Positions 49,767-58,362 of a DNA stretch of 64,000 bases are shown in pieces; within the stretch, counting starts at the first letter, position 1, and the number at the start of each line of letters is the position of its first letter. Below the pieces are notes generated by a model. That model was not told the origin of the DNA, searched no databases, and was given only the letters and a program-made list of their open reading frames with translations. Made by a program: the position numbers and the translations under genes. Source of the stretch: Pseudomonas sp. 10-1B (GTDB taxonomy: Bacteria; Pseudomonadota; Gammaproteobacteria; Pseudomonadales; Pseudomonadaceae); the NCBI RefSeq assembly GCF_000935045.1, contig NZ_JYKS01000041.1, forward strand, positions 1-64,000, in the 5' to 3' direction.

Positions 49767-51421
49767 AAGCCTTCGCCACGCTGTACCTGCGCCTGGACGC
49801 GACCACCTCCAGCAACGCCAAGCTCGAGGCGCTGCGCGACTACTTCGCCACGGCCCCCGCCGAAGACGCCGCCTGGGCGGTGTACTTCCTGGCCGGCGGC
49901 CGCCCCCGCCAGCTGGTGCCCACGCGCGTTCTGCGTGACCTGGCCACGGCCTTGGCCGGCCTGCCAGACTGGTTGTTCGAAGAAAGCTATCAGGCCGTGG
50001 GCGATCTGGCCGAGACCATTTCGCTGTTGTTACCCTTGCATGTCGATGGCAGCGATGAAAGCCTGGCCACTTGGGTGGAGCAGCATCTGCTGCCCCTGCG
50101 CGGGCTACCCCCTGAGCAGATCCAGCAGCGCCTGCCGCCGCTCTGGGCGCAACTGGACCGCCCCAGCCTGATGTTGTGCCTGAAGCTGATCACCGGCAGT
50201 TTCCGCGTAGGCGTGTCGAAGCTGCTGGTCACCCGCGCCCTGGCACAACTGGCCGGGCTGGATGCCAAGCGCGTGGCCCAGCGCCTGGTCGGCTACACCG
50301 ACATCGGCCATCGCCCCACGGCAGCCGGCTACCAGAAGCTGATCGCCGCCGAATCGGCAGATGAACACAACCAGCGCGGCGGCCAGCCCTATCCCTTCTT
50401 CCTGGCCCACCCGCTGCAGGCGCCTGCCGAACAGTTCGAAGCACTGCTCGGGCCGCCGAATGCCTGGCAGATCGAATGGAAGTGGGACGGTATTCGCGCC
50501 CAGGTGGTCAAGCGCGAGGGCCAGTTATGGGTCTGGTCACGCGGCGAGGAACTGGTCACCGAGCGTTTCCCCGAGCTACACAGCCTGGCGCAGACGCTAC
50601 CCGATGGCGTGGTGCTAGATGGCGAGATTCTAGTCTGGAAGCCAGCCGACACAGCGGCTGAACTGGCGGTACAGCCGTTTGCCTTGTTGCAGCAACGCCT
50701 GGGCCGCAAGACGCTGGGCAAGAAATTGCTGAGCGACGCCCCAGTAGTGCTGCAGGCCTATGACCTGCTCGAATGGCAAGGCAAGGACTGGCGAAGCCGG
50801 CCGCAGCATGAACGCCGTCGGCAACTGGAACAACTGCTCGAGGACCATCCGTTGGCGCCGGTACTGCTTTCGCCCCTGCTCGAAGGTGCGGACTGGGCCG
50901 ACCTCGCCCGCCAGCGCGAGCAGTCGCGCAGCCTGGGTGTCGAAGGCCTGATGCTCAAGCAGCGCGATGCCCTGTACGGCGTAGGGCGCACCAAGGACAT
51001 GGGCACCTGGTGGAAATGGAAGATCGACCCGTTCAGCGTCGATGCCGTACTGATCTATGCCCAACGTGGCCATGGGCGCCGGGCGAGCCTGTACAGCGAC
51101 TACACCTTCGCCGTGTGGGATGCCCCGGCCGGCGCGCCGGAGCGGGCACTGGTGCCCTTTGCCAAGGCCTATTCCGGGCTCAGTGACGAAGAAATGCGCA
51201 AGGTCGACGCGATCATCCGCAAGACCACGGTGGAAACCTTCGGCCCGGTACGCAGCGTGACGCCAACGCTAGTGTTCGAACTGGGCTTCGAAGGCATCGC
51301 CTTGTCCCGGCGCCACAAGAGCGGCATCGCCGTACGCTTTCCGCGCATGCTGCGCTGGCGGCTGGACAAGCCGGTGGAAGAGGCGGATGACCTGGCGACC
51401 CTGCAGGCGCTATTGGCCTGA
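49763..51421 (+). CDS. ATP-dependent DNA ligase
   Basis: A 552-residue ligase. An N-terminal DNA-binding domain (about 1-210) is followed by the adenylation domain. The nucleotide-accepting lysine is K240 in EWKWDGIRAQ, VVLDGEILVW follows, and motif V is TWWKWKIDPFSVDA. The C-terminal OB domain ends in the 530s. It seals nicks or breaks during repair and is separate from the NAD-dependent replicative LigA. It is translationally coupled to the exonuclease upstream. Confidence 0.93.
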   Translation: MKAFATLYLRLDATTSSNAKLEALRDYFATAPAEDAAWAVYFLAGGRPRQLVPTRVLRDLATALAGLPDWLFEESYQAVGDLAETISLLLPLHVDGSDESLATWVEQHLLPLRGLPPEQIQQRLPPLWAQLDRPSLMLCLKLITGSFRVGVSKLLVTRALAQLAGLDAKRVAQRLVGYTDIGHRPTAAGYQKLIAAESADEHNQRGGQPYPFFLAHPLQAPAEQFEALLGPPNAWQIEWKWDGIRAQVVKREGQLWVWSRGEELVTERFPELHSLAQTLPDGVVLDGEILVWKPADTAAELAVQPFALLQQRLGRKTLGKKLLSDAPVVLQAYDLLEWQGKDWRSRPQHERRRQLEQLLEDHPLAPVLLSPLLEGADWADLARQREQSRSLGVEGLMLKQRDALYGVGRTKDMGTWWKWKIDPFSVDAVLIYAQRGHGRRASLYSDYTFAVWDAPAGAPERALVPFAKAYSGLSDEEMRKVDAIIRKTTVETFGPVRSVTPTLVFELGFEGIALSRRHKSGIAVRFPRMLRWRLDKPVEEADDLATLQALLA

Positions 51422-51442
51422 AGTGACCATGTAATCTATGCC

Positions 51443-51536
51443 GGCCCGATCGCCGGCAAGCCAGCTCCCACCTCGACCGCATTCGCCTCAGGCCCTGTGC
51501 AGTCCCTGTGGGAGCCGGCTTGCCGGCGATTGGGCC
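51443..51536. repeat. REP inverted pair
   Basis: GGCCCGATCGCCGGCAAGCC is mirrored by GGCTTGCCGGCGATTGGGCC. The loop (CTCGACCGCATTCGCCTCA onward) nearly equals the loop of the pair at 26365-26447. Confidence 0.9.
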
Positions 51537-51643
51537 AGTACAGGCAGAACTCATCTGGAATGAGGCACACCCGGCAAATCTATGCTTCTATCTGTGTGCC
51601 GACCCGTGTCGCAGACCGTTTTCGCCACGCATCCAGGACCGCC

Positions 51644-52759
51644 ATGCACCATTCGACCCACGACCTGCTCTCACCCGTTCCGGGCATCACCCGCCAACTG
51701 CACAGCTTCCACTTCGGCCCTCGCGGTGGCGGCAAGGTCTATATCCAGGCCTCGCTGCATGCCGACGAGCTGCCCGGCATGCTGGTGGCCTGGCACCTCA
51801 AGCGCCGCTTGGACGAGCTGGAACGGCAAGGGCGCCTGCAACGCGAGATCATCCTGGTGCCAGTGGCCAACCCGGTCGGCCTGGAACAGGTGCTGCTGGA
51901 TGCGCCATTGGGGCGCTTCGAGCTGCAAAGCGGCGAGAACTTCAACCGCAACTTCGTCGACCTGTCGGATAGCATCGGCGACCAGATCGAAGAGCACCTG
52001 ACCCAAGACCCGCAGCACAACGTCGCGCTGATCCGCGAATACCTGCGCCGAGGGCTGGATGCACACCCCGCTCGCACGCCGCTGCAGGCCCAGCGCCTGA
52101 TCCTGCAGCGCCTGGCCTGCGATGCCGACATGGTGCTGGACCTGCACTGCGACTTCGAAGCGGTCGAGCACCTGTACACCACCCCCGACGCCTGGCCGCA
52201 GATCGAACCGCTGGCCCGCTACCTGGGTGCCCAGGCCAGCCTGCTGGCCACTGACTCGGGCGGGCAGTCGTTCGATGAATGCTTCAGCCTGGTCTGGTGG
52301 CAGTTGCAGCAACGTTTCGGCAAGCGCTTCCCGATTCCGCTGGGCTGCTGCTCGGTGACGGTCGAGCTGCGGGGCCAGGCGGATGTCAGTCATGACCTGG
52401 CCAACAAGGACTGCCAGGCGATCCTCGACTTCCTGACCCATGCAGGGGTTATCGAGGGCGCCAGCGCGGCCCTGCCCGCCTTGTTCCGCCCGGCCACGCC
52501 GCTGGCTGCCGTGGAACCTGTGGCGACACCCTTGGGCGGGTTGCTGGTATACCACGCCAGACCGGGCCAGCACCTGGAGGCCGACCAGTTGATCGCCGAA
52601 GTCATCGACCCCCTCAGTGACCGGGTCACCGCCATCCGCAATAGCCAGCCCGGCCTGCTGTATGCACGCAGCGTGCGACGTATGGCTAGCGCCGGCATGG
52701 TCATTGCCCATGTAGCCGGCGAACAGGTGTGCCGCAGCGGCTACCTGCTGGGCAACTGA
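51644..52759 (+). CDS. succinylglutamate desuccinylase/aspartoacylase (AstE/ASPA) family protein
   Basis: A 371-residue zinc carboxypeptidase-like hydrolase. Zinc ligands are H and E in SLHADELPG and a later H in VLDLHCDFE. The C-terminal beta domain (GGLLVYHARPGQHLEADQLI) resembles a lipoyl-like fold. The family removes acyl groups from N-acylated amino acids. It is not in an arginine succinyltransferase operon, so the substrate is unknown. ATG 51644 has AGGA upstream. Confidence 0.85.
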   Translation: MHHSTHDLLSPVPGITRQLHSFHFGPRGGGKVYIQASLHADELPGMLVAWHLKRRLDELERQGRLQREIILVPVANPVGLEQVLLDAPLGRFELQSGENFNRNFVDLSDSIGDQIEEHLTQDPQHNVALIREYLRRGLDAHPARTPLQAQRLILQRLACDADMVLDLHCDFEAVEHLYTTPDAWPQIEPLARYLGAQASLLATDSGGQSFDECFSLVWWQLQQRFGKRFPIPLGCCSVTVELRGQADVSHDLANKDCQAILDFLTHAGVIEGASAALPALFRPATPLAAVEPVATPLGGLLVYHARPGQHLEADQLIAEVIDPLSDRVTAIRNSQPGLLYARSVRRMASAGMVIAHVAGEQVCRSGYLLGN

Positions 52760-52822
52760 TCCGGTCAAACCATCGCCGGCGATGAAGCCGGCGCAGGCCG
52801 TGCCTGGCCGCTATAGCAGCGC

Positions 52823-53050
52823 TCAGACCACAGGCGCGGGAGGTGGCTCGTCCGGCAAGGTTGGCTCACCCGGCTCCATCGGCGGGGGTTCACCAGGTTC
52901 GGCTGGTTGCGGGGTATCGGGGTCAGGCTGGTGCGGTACGCCCCCTGCCTGCATCGGCAGCGGGTGCGCCAGCAGTGACCAGGGCAGCAACCCGACGTGG
53001 TTGGGCTGCAGGCCTGCCAGCTTGGCACTGATTGCGGGATGGAGTTTCAT
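52823..53050 (-). CDS. hypothetical proline-rich protein, 75 aa
   Basis: It starts MKLHPAISAKLAGLQPNHVG and continues with a disordered, acidic proline-rich tail of PEPGEPPPMEPGEP type. There is no signal or domain. AGGAG precedes ATG 53050. It lies 94 bp downstream of dcd in the same direction. Function unknown. Confidence 0.6.
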   Translation of the reverse strand: MKLHPAISAKLAGLQPNHVGLLPWSLLAHPLPMQAGGVPHQPDPDTPQPAEPGEPPPMEPGEPTLPDEPPPAPVV

Positions 53051-53144
53051 TGGCTGCTCCTGACGAGAGCCACTGCGCATCATGCGCAGTGGCGTTATCC
53101 CATTGGAGTGCCAAAGGCGCGGGTAATTCCCCGCGCTTGTCGGC

Positions 53145-53711
53145 TCAGGTACGCGGCAGAGTGACGCCGCGCTGGCCCTGGTACTTGCCGCCACGGTCCT
53201 TGTACGACACTTCGCATTCTTCGTCGGACTGCAGGAACAGCATCTGCGCCACGCCTTCGTTGGCGTAGATCTTCGCCGGCAGCGTGGTGGTGTTGGAGAA
53301 CTCCAGCGTCACGTGGCCTTCCCACTCGGGCTCGAGCGGGGTGACGTTGACGATAATACCGCAACGGGCGTAGGTGCTCTTGCCCAGGCAGATGGTGAGG
53401 ACGTCACGCGGGATGCGGAAGTACTCGACCGTGCGCGCCAGGGCGAACGAGTTTGGCGGGATGATGCATACGTCGCTCTTGATGTCGACGAAGCTGCCGG
53501 CATCGAAGTTTTTCGGGTCGACGGTGGCCGAATTGATGTTGGTGAACACCTTGAATTCGTCGGCGCAGCGCACGTCATAACCGTAGCTGGAGACGCCGAA
53601 GGAAATTACCCGGTTGTCCTGCTCGCCGCGCACCTGGCGCTCGACGAACGGTTCGATCATGCCGTGTTCCTGCGCCATGCGGCGAATCCACTTGTCCGAT
53701 TTGATGCTCAT
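53145..53711 (-). CDS. dcd: dCTP deaminase
   Basis: A 188-residue enzyme that turns dCTP into dUTP and ammonia, feeding thymidylate synthesis. Conserved blocks include the start MSIKSDKWIRRMAQEHGMIE, the VDPKNFDAGSFVDI core and CIIPPNSFALARTVEYF. VTPLEPEWEGHVTLEFSNTT carries the catalytic glutamate. Length is close to E. coli Dcd (193). AGGA precedes the ATG. Confidence 0.97.
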   Translation of the reverse strand: MSIKSDKWIRRMAQEHGMIEPFVERQVRGEQDNRVISFGVSSYGYDVRCADEFKVFTNINSATVDPKNFDAGSFVDIKSDVCIIPPNSFALARTVEYFRIPRDVLTICLGKSTYARCGIIVNVTPLEPEWEGHVTLEFSNTTTLPAKIYANEGVAQMLFLQSDEECEVSYKDRGGKYQGQRGVTLPRT

Positions 53712-54039
53712 GGCGGGGTGTCCTGAAAGAGTTGCGTGGTGAAAATCGTGAGGCGCATCTTACCGGTCCCGGCGCCCAGGTTAAAGTTCCATGCCTTATC
53801 CCGCGCCGGGCGGGGGCTGCAGCAGCCGTCGATCCGAATTTGCGTAAAGCGCCTTCTGACCATTGGCAGGTTGCGGAAAGTGGGGTAAGGTGGCGCCACT
53901 GTGCTGCACGTGACACCGAGAATCTCTAGTTTGATGCACGATCCTGATCGGCCCATCGCTGAATTTTCTGCTCTCTTTGCGCTCAGTCCCGGCCAGGGTT
54001 TTTCCTGACCGTTATCAAATTGTCCAAGGAGACAGAAAA
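53712..54039. other. dcd/cold-shock gene intergenic region
   Basis: This 328-bp gap holds the dcd promoter on the minus strand and a long leader before the cold-shock gene on the plus strand. A long 5' leader is usual for temperature-controlled csp mRNAs. I could not fix the promoter. AAGGAG lies 7 bases before the cold-shock ATG. Confidence 0.5.
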
Positions 54040-54249
54040 ATGTCCAACCGTCAATCCGGTGTTGTTAAGTGGTTCAACGATGAGAAAGGCTACGGCTTCA
54101 TCACCCCTCAGTCGGGCGACGACCTGTTCGTGCACTTCAAAGCCATCCAAGCTGACGGCTTCAAAACCCTGAAAGAAGGCCAGGCTGTTACTTTCGTCGC
54201 TACCCGCGGCCAGAAAGGCATGCAGGCTGAAGAAGTTCAGATCGCCTAA
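54040..54249 (+). CDS. cold-shock domain protein (CspA/CapB family)
   Basis: A 69-residue OB-fold RNA chaperone with RNP1 KGYGFIT and RNP2 DLFVHF. It begins SNRQSGVVKWFNDEKG, the usual Pseudomonas form. ATG 54040 follows AAGGAG; an upstream frame adds an unlikely 21 residues. A strong terminator follows. Cold or growth-phase expression cannot be decided from sequence. Confidence 0.95.
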   Translation: MSNRQSGVVKWFNDEKGYGFITPQSGDDLFVHFKAIQADGFKTLKEGQAVTFVATRGQKGMQAEEVQIA

Positions 54250-54278
54250 GTCGATCCGAAGCTTCCTAGCTTTCAAAA

Positions 54279-54304
54279 AAACCCGCCTTCTGGCGGGTTT
54301 TTTT
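54279..54304 (+). terminator. cold-shock gene terminator
   Basis: A perfect stem AAACCCGCC / GGCGGGTTT with a TTCT loop is followed by four more T, 30 bp after the stop. Confidence 0.95.
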
Positions 54305-54330
54305 ATGCCTGCTCGAAATTCGGCGCTGGC

Positions 54331-54416
54331 TTCTTCGCGGGCTTGCCCGCTCCCACAGGGATCGCGCAGGCTTCAAGTGCTGTGCAGTCCTTGTGGGAGC
54401 GGGCATGCCCGCGAAG
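54331..54416. repeat. REP inverted pair
   Basis: TTCTTCGCGGGCTTGCCCGC is mirrored by GCGGGCATGCCCGCGAAGCA. It lies between the convergent cold-shock and apbC genes. Confidence 0.85.
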
Positions 54417-54435
54417 CAGGCGACTCGGTCTCAGG

Positions 54436-55530
54436 TCAATCCTCGCTGATGGTAATGCTCGGCATCGCCGGCGCTGCAGCCTCCTGCAGCACGATCCGCG
54501 CGCCCACCTGGCGGGCCAGTTCCTGGTAGACCATGGCAATTTGGCTTTCCGGTTCGGCAATCGCCGTCGGCTTGCCGCTGTCGGCCTGCTCACGGATCAG
54601 CATCGACAATGGCAGCGATGCCAGCAGGTCGACGCCATACTGGCTGGCCAGCTTCTCACCACCGCCTTCGCCGAACAGGTGCTCGGCATGGCCGCAGTTC
54701 GAACAGATGTGCACGGCCATGTTCTCGACCACGCCCAGCACCGGGATGTTGACCTTGCGGAACATTTCCACGCCCTTCTTGGCATCCAGCAGCGCCAGGT
54801 CCTGCGGCGTGGTGACGATCACGGAGCCTGCCACCGGCACCTTCTGCGCCAGGGTCAGCTGGATGTCACCGGTGCCCGGCGGCATGTCGATCACCAGGTA
54901 GTCCAGGTCATCCCAGGCAGTCTGGGTAACCAGCTGCAGCAACGCACCGGAAACCATCGGGCCACGCCACACCATCGGTGTGTTGTCGTCGGTGAGGAAG
55001 GCCATGGACATGACTTCCACGCCATGGGCCTTGATCGGCACGAACCACTTCTGCTCGCGAACCTGCGGCCGGGTGCCTTCGGCGATACCGAACATCACGC
55101 CTTGGCTGGGGCCGTAGATGTCGGCATCGAGAATGCCCACCCGGGCACCTTCGCGCGCCAGGGCCAGGGCCAGGTTGGCCGCGGTGGTCGACTTGCCCAC
55201 ACCGCCTTTGCCCGAAGCCACGGCGATGATGTTCTTGACGTTGGCCATGGCCGGCACCTGGGCCTGGGCCTTGTGCGCGGCGACCACGCAGTCGATCGCA
55301 ACCTGGGCGCTGCTGACGCCCTCGAGGTTGCCGATGGCGGTCTGCAGCACTTGGGCCCAGCCGTTCTTGAACAGCCCTGCGGCATACCCCAGCTGCAACT
55401 GCACGCTGACCTGCCCGCCCTGGATATCGATGGCGCGCACGCAACCGGCGCTGACCGGGTCCTGGTTCAGGTAGGGGTCGGTGTACTGGCGAAGCACGCC
55501 TTCGACGGCGGCACGGGTGACGGCACTCAT
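54436..55530 (-). CDS. apbC: iron-sulfur cluster carrier protein ApbC (Mrp/NBP35)
   Basis: A 364-residue P-loop ATPase that carries Fe-S clusters. An N-terminal DUF59-like domain (1-90) precedes the deviant Walker A GKGGVGKST (residues 107-115). A CxxC pair at about 277-280 (HICSNCGH) binds the cluster at the dimer interface. ATG 55530 follows GGGAG; ATG 55548 is less likely. It is divergent from metG, a common neighbour in gammaproteobacteria. Confidence 0.95.
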   Translation of the reverse strand: MSAVTRAAVEGVLRQYTDPYLNQDPVSAGCVRAIDIQGGQVSVQLQLGYAAGLFKNGWAQVLQTAIGNLEGVSSAQVAIDCVVAAHKAQAQVPAMANVKNIIAVASGKGGVGKSTTAANLALALAREGARVGILDADIYGPSQGVMFGIAEGTRPQVREQKWFVPIKAHGVEVMSMAFLTDDNTPMVWRGPMVSGALLQLVTQTAWDDLDYLVIDMPPGTGDIQLTLAQKVPVAGSVIVTTPQDLALLDAKKGVEMFRKVNIPVLGVVENMAVHICSNCGHAEHLFGEGGGEKLASQYGVDLLASLPLSMLIREQADSGKPTAIAEPESQIAMVYQELARQVGARIVLQEAAAPAMPSITISED

Positions 55531-55688
55531 GGAGACTCCCATTGGCAAACTGAATGTAAAACAGGCATCTATCCTAACCCGTCAATCGTCAGCAGATGCG
55601 CATGTGGGGTGAAATATCTTCGCCAGCCCTTTATAGTGGCCGATCACCCTCATTTTTACCCCGTAGCCAGATAAGTAGCCGAGCCACC

Positions 55689-57728
55689 ATGTCCGAGCCA
55701 CGTCAGATTCTCGTCACCAGCGCCCTGCCCTATGCCAATGGATCGATCCATCTTGGCCATATGCTGGAATACATCCAGACGGACATGTGGGTGCGCTTCC
55801 AGAAGCTGCGCGGCAACCAGTGCATCTACGTCTGCGCCGACGACGCCCACGGCTCGGCCATCATGCTGCGCGCCGAGAAGGAAGGCATCACCCCGGAACA
55901 ACTGATCGCCAACGTCCAGGCCGAGCACAGCAGCGACTTCGCCGACTTCCTGGTGGACTTCGACAACTTCCACTCCACCCACAGCGAAGAGAACCGCGAG
56001 CTGTCGGGCCTGATCTACACGCGCCTGCGTGAAGCCGGGCACATCGCCACCCGTTCGGTGACCCAGTACTTCGACCCGGAAAAGGGCATGTTCCTGGCCG
56101 ACCGCTTTATCAAGGGCACCTGCCCCAAGTGCGCGGCCGAAGACCAGTACGGCGACAACTGCGAAAAGTGCGGCGCCACCTACGCGCCCACCGAGCTGAA
56201 GAACCCCAAGTCGGCCATCTCCGGCGCCACCCCGGTCCTGCGTGATTCCCAGCACTTCTTCTTCAAGCTGCCGGACTTCCAGGCCATGCTGCAGCAGTGG
56301 ACCCGCAGCGGCACCCTGCAAGACGCGGTGGCCAACAAGCTGGCCGAATGGCTGGACTCCGGCCTGCAGGAGTGGGACATCTCCCGCGACGCACCGTACT
56401 TCGGCTTTGAAATCCCGGGCGAGCCGGGCAAGTACTTCTACGTGTGGCTGGATGCTCCGATCGGCTACATGGCCAGCTTCAAGAACCTCTGCGCCCGCCG
56501 CCCGGAGCTGGACTTCGACGCGTTCTGGAACGAAGGCTCCAAGGCCGAGCTGTATCACTTCATCGGCAAGGACATCGTCAACTTCCACGCCCTGTTCTGG
56601 CCCGCCATGCTCGAAGGCGCCGGCTTCCGCAAGCCGACCGCGGTCAACGTGCACGGCTACCTGACCGTCAACGGCGCCAAGATGTCCAAGTCGCGCGGCA
56701 CCTTCATCAAGGCCCGCACCTACCTCGATCATCTGCAACCGGAATACCTGCGCTACTACTACGCAGCCAAGCTGGGCCGTGGCGTCGATGACCTGGACCT
56801 GAACCTGGAAGACTTCGTGCAGAAGGTCAACTCCGACCTGGTTGGCAAGGTGGTCAACATCGCCAGCCGCTGCGCCGGGTTCATTCACAAAGGCAACGAA
56901 GGTGTGATGGTGACTGGCGATGCCGCACCCGAGCTGACCGAGGCCTTCCTGACTGCCGCGCCGTCGATCGCCGAAGCCTACGAAGGCCGCGATTTCGGCC
57001 GCGCCATGCGCGAAATCATGGCGCTGGCCGACCGCGCCAACGCCTGGATCGCCGACAAGGCACCGTGGTCGCTGGCCAAGCAGGAAGGCAAGCAGGATGA
57101 AGTTCAGGCCATCTGCGCCCAGGGCATCAACCTGTTCCGCCAGCTGGTGATCTTCCTCAAGCCGGTGCTGCCGGTGCTGGCCGCCGACGCCGAGGCCTTC
57201 CTCAACGTTGCCCCGCTGACCTGGAACGACCACCTGTCGCGCCTGGAAAACCATCAGTTGAACCCATTCAAGGCACTGATGAGCCGCATCGAGCCAGCCA
57301 AGGTCGAGGCCATGGTCGCCGCCAGCAAGGAAGACCTGCTGGCCGCCGAAGCCAAGGCCCCGGCGGGCAACGGCGAGCTGGCCAAGGACCCGCTGTCGGC
57401 AGAAATCGAGTTCGACACCTTCGCTGCCGTCGACCTGCGCGTGGCGCTGATCGTCAAGGCCGAAGCCGTGCCGGGTGCCGACAAGCTGCTGCAACTGACC
57501 CTGGACATCGGTGACGAACGCCGCAACGTGTTCTCCGGCATCAAGTCGGCCTACCCCGACCCGTCCAAGCTGGAAGGCCGCCTGACCATGATGGTGGCCA
57601 ACCTCAAGCCACGGAAGATGCGCTTTGGCGTGTCCGAAGGCATGGTCATGGCGGCGGGCCCTGGCGGTGAAGAAATCTACCTGCTCAGCCCGGACAGCGG
57701 CGCCAAGCCAGGCCAGCGCATCAAGTAA
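55689..57728 (+). CDS. metG: methionyl-tRNA synthetase
   Basis: A 679-residue class I synthetase. The HIGH motif is HLGH (21-24), and the zinc knuckle cysteines are C145, C148, C158 and C161. KMSKS is at about 331, and a C-terminal tRNA-binding OB domain (about 575-679; AVDLRVALIVKAEAVPGADK) allows dimers. It is full length. ATG 55689 is the family start. Confidence 0.98.
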   Translation: MSEPRQILVTSALPYANGSIHLGHMLEYIQTDMWVRFQKLRGNQCIYVCADDAHGSAIMLRAEKEGITPEQLIANVQAEHSSDFADFLVDFDNFHSTHSEENRELSGLIYTRLREAGHIATRSVTQYFDPEKGMFLADRFIKGTCPKCAAEDQYGDNCEKCGATYAPTELKNPKSAISGATPVLRDSQHFFFKLPDFQAMLQQWTRSGTLQDAVANKLAEWLDSGLQEWDISRDAPYFGFEIPGEPGKYFYVWLDAPIGYMASFKNLCARRPELDFDAFWNEGSKAELYHFIGKDIVNFHALFWPAMLEGAGFRKPTAVNVHGYLTVNGAKMSKSRGTFIKARTYLDHLQPEYLRYYYAAKLGRGVDDLDLNLEDFVQKVNSDLVGKVVNIASRCAGFIHKGNEGVMVTGDAAPELTEAFLTAAPSIAEAYEGRDFGRAMREIMALADRANAWIADKAPWSLAKQEGKQDEVQAICAQGINLFRQLVIFLKPVLPVLAADAEAFLNVAPLTWNDHLSRLENHQLNPFKALMSRIEPAKVEAMVAASKEDLLAAEAKAPAGNGELAKDPLSAEIEFDTFAAVDLRVALIVKAEAVPGADKLLQLTLDIGDERRNVFSGIKSAYPDPSKLEGRLTMMVANLKPRKMRFGVSEGMVMAAGPGGEEIYLLSPDSGAKPGQRIK

Positions 57729-57735
57729 CTCGTCT

Positions 57736-57760
57736 ACTGGGGCCGCATTGCGGCCCCAGT
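57736..57760 (+). terminator. hairpin after metG
   Basis: ACTGGGGCCGC-ATT-GCGGCCCCAGT is a perfect 11-bp stem 7 bp after the metG stop, without a T-run. It may be a terminator or partial terminator before the rnf-like operon. Confidence 0.6.
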
Positions 57761-57813
57761 GCCGTCACGCCAAACACCGGACAATCACCCCGATTCCCGG
57801 CTATCGTCATCTC

Positions 57814-58362
57814 ATGAGCGACTACATCCTGGTCCTGATCAGCGCCGCGCTGGTCAATCACCTGTGCCTGCAACGACAGCCAATCCGCAGGCTGCACCTG
57901 CATGCGCTCGGCCTGGCCTGCGCACTGTGCATTACCCTGGGCGTGATTGGCGCGCAGATGTTGATGCGCGGGGTGCTTAGCCCTTTGCAGGCTCAGGACC
58001 TTGGCCTGTTCCTGTTGTTGCCCTGGTTTGCGCTGCTCGCCTGGGGCGTGCCGTGGCTACTGGCCAAGTGGCGCCCTGCCTGGCCCGTGGCGGAGCTGCC
58101 AGCACTACTGTTGAGCAATGCGACGGCGCTGGGGCTGGCCCTGCAACAGGCTAGCGACGACAGCACATGGCTTGCTGTGCTGCGGCAAGCCATGCTGGCC
58201 GGCGGCGGTTTCTGGCTGGCGCTGGTGTTGTTCGCTGACCTGCGCCAGCGCAGTGCCCATGCCGACATCCCCAACGTACTGCGTGGCCTGCCCATCGAGT
58301 TGCTCGGCGCCGGAGTGATGGCCATGGCATTCTCCGGTTTCAACGGGTTGTTCACACAATGA
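57814..58362 (+). CDS. RnfA-like membrane subunit, divergent
   Basis: A 182-residue, about six-helix protein. It aligns with RnfA at both ends (MSDYILVLISAALVNHLCL at the start; ADIPNVLRGLPIELLGAGVM and MAFSGFNGL at the end). The two cysteines that bind the membrane [2Fe-2S] cluster in RnfA (CPF near residue 26 and TNC near 108 in E. coli) are absent: the second site reads LLSNATALG. It overlaps the RnfD-like gene by 4 bp, so rnfB and rnfC, normally next, are missing. Confidence 0.75.
   Translation: MSDYILVLISAALVNHLCLQRQPIRRLHLHALGLACALCITLGVIGAQMLMRGVLSPLQAQDLGLFLLLPWFALLAWGVPWLLAKWRPAWPVAELPALLLSNATALGLALQQASDDSTWLAVLRQAMLAGGGFWLALVLFADLRQRSAHADIPNVLRGLPIELLGAGVMAMAFSGFNGLFTQ

Noticed and set aside
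55656..57494. 612-codon antisense open frame opposite metG
   Set aside because: Shadow of metG. It is low in complexity, with no motif.
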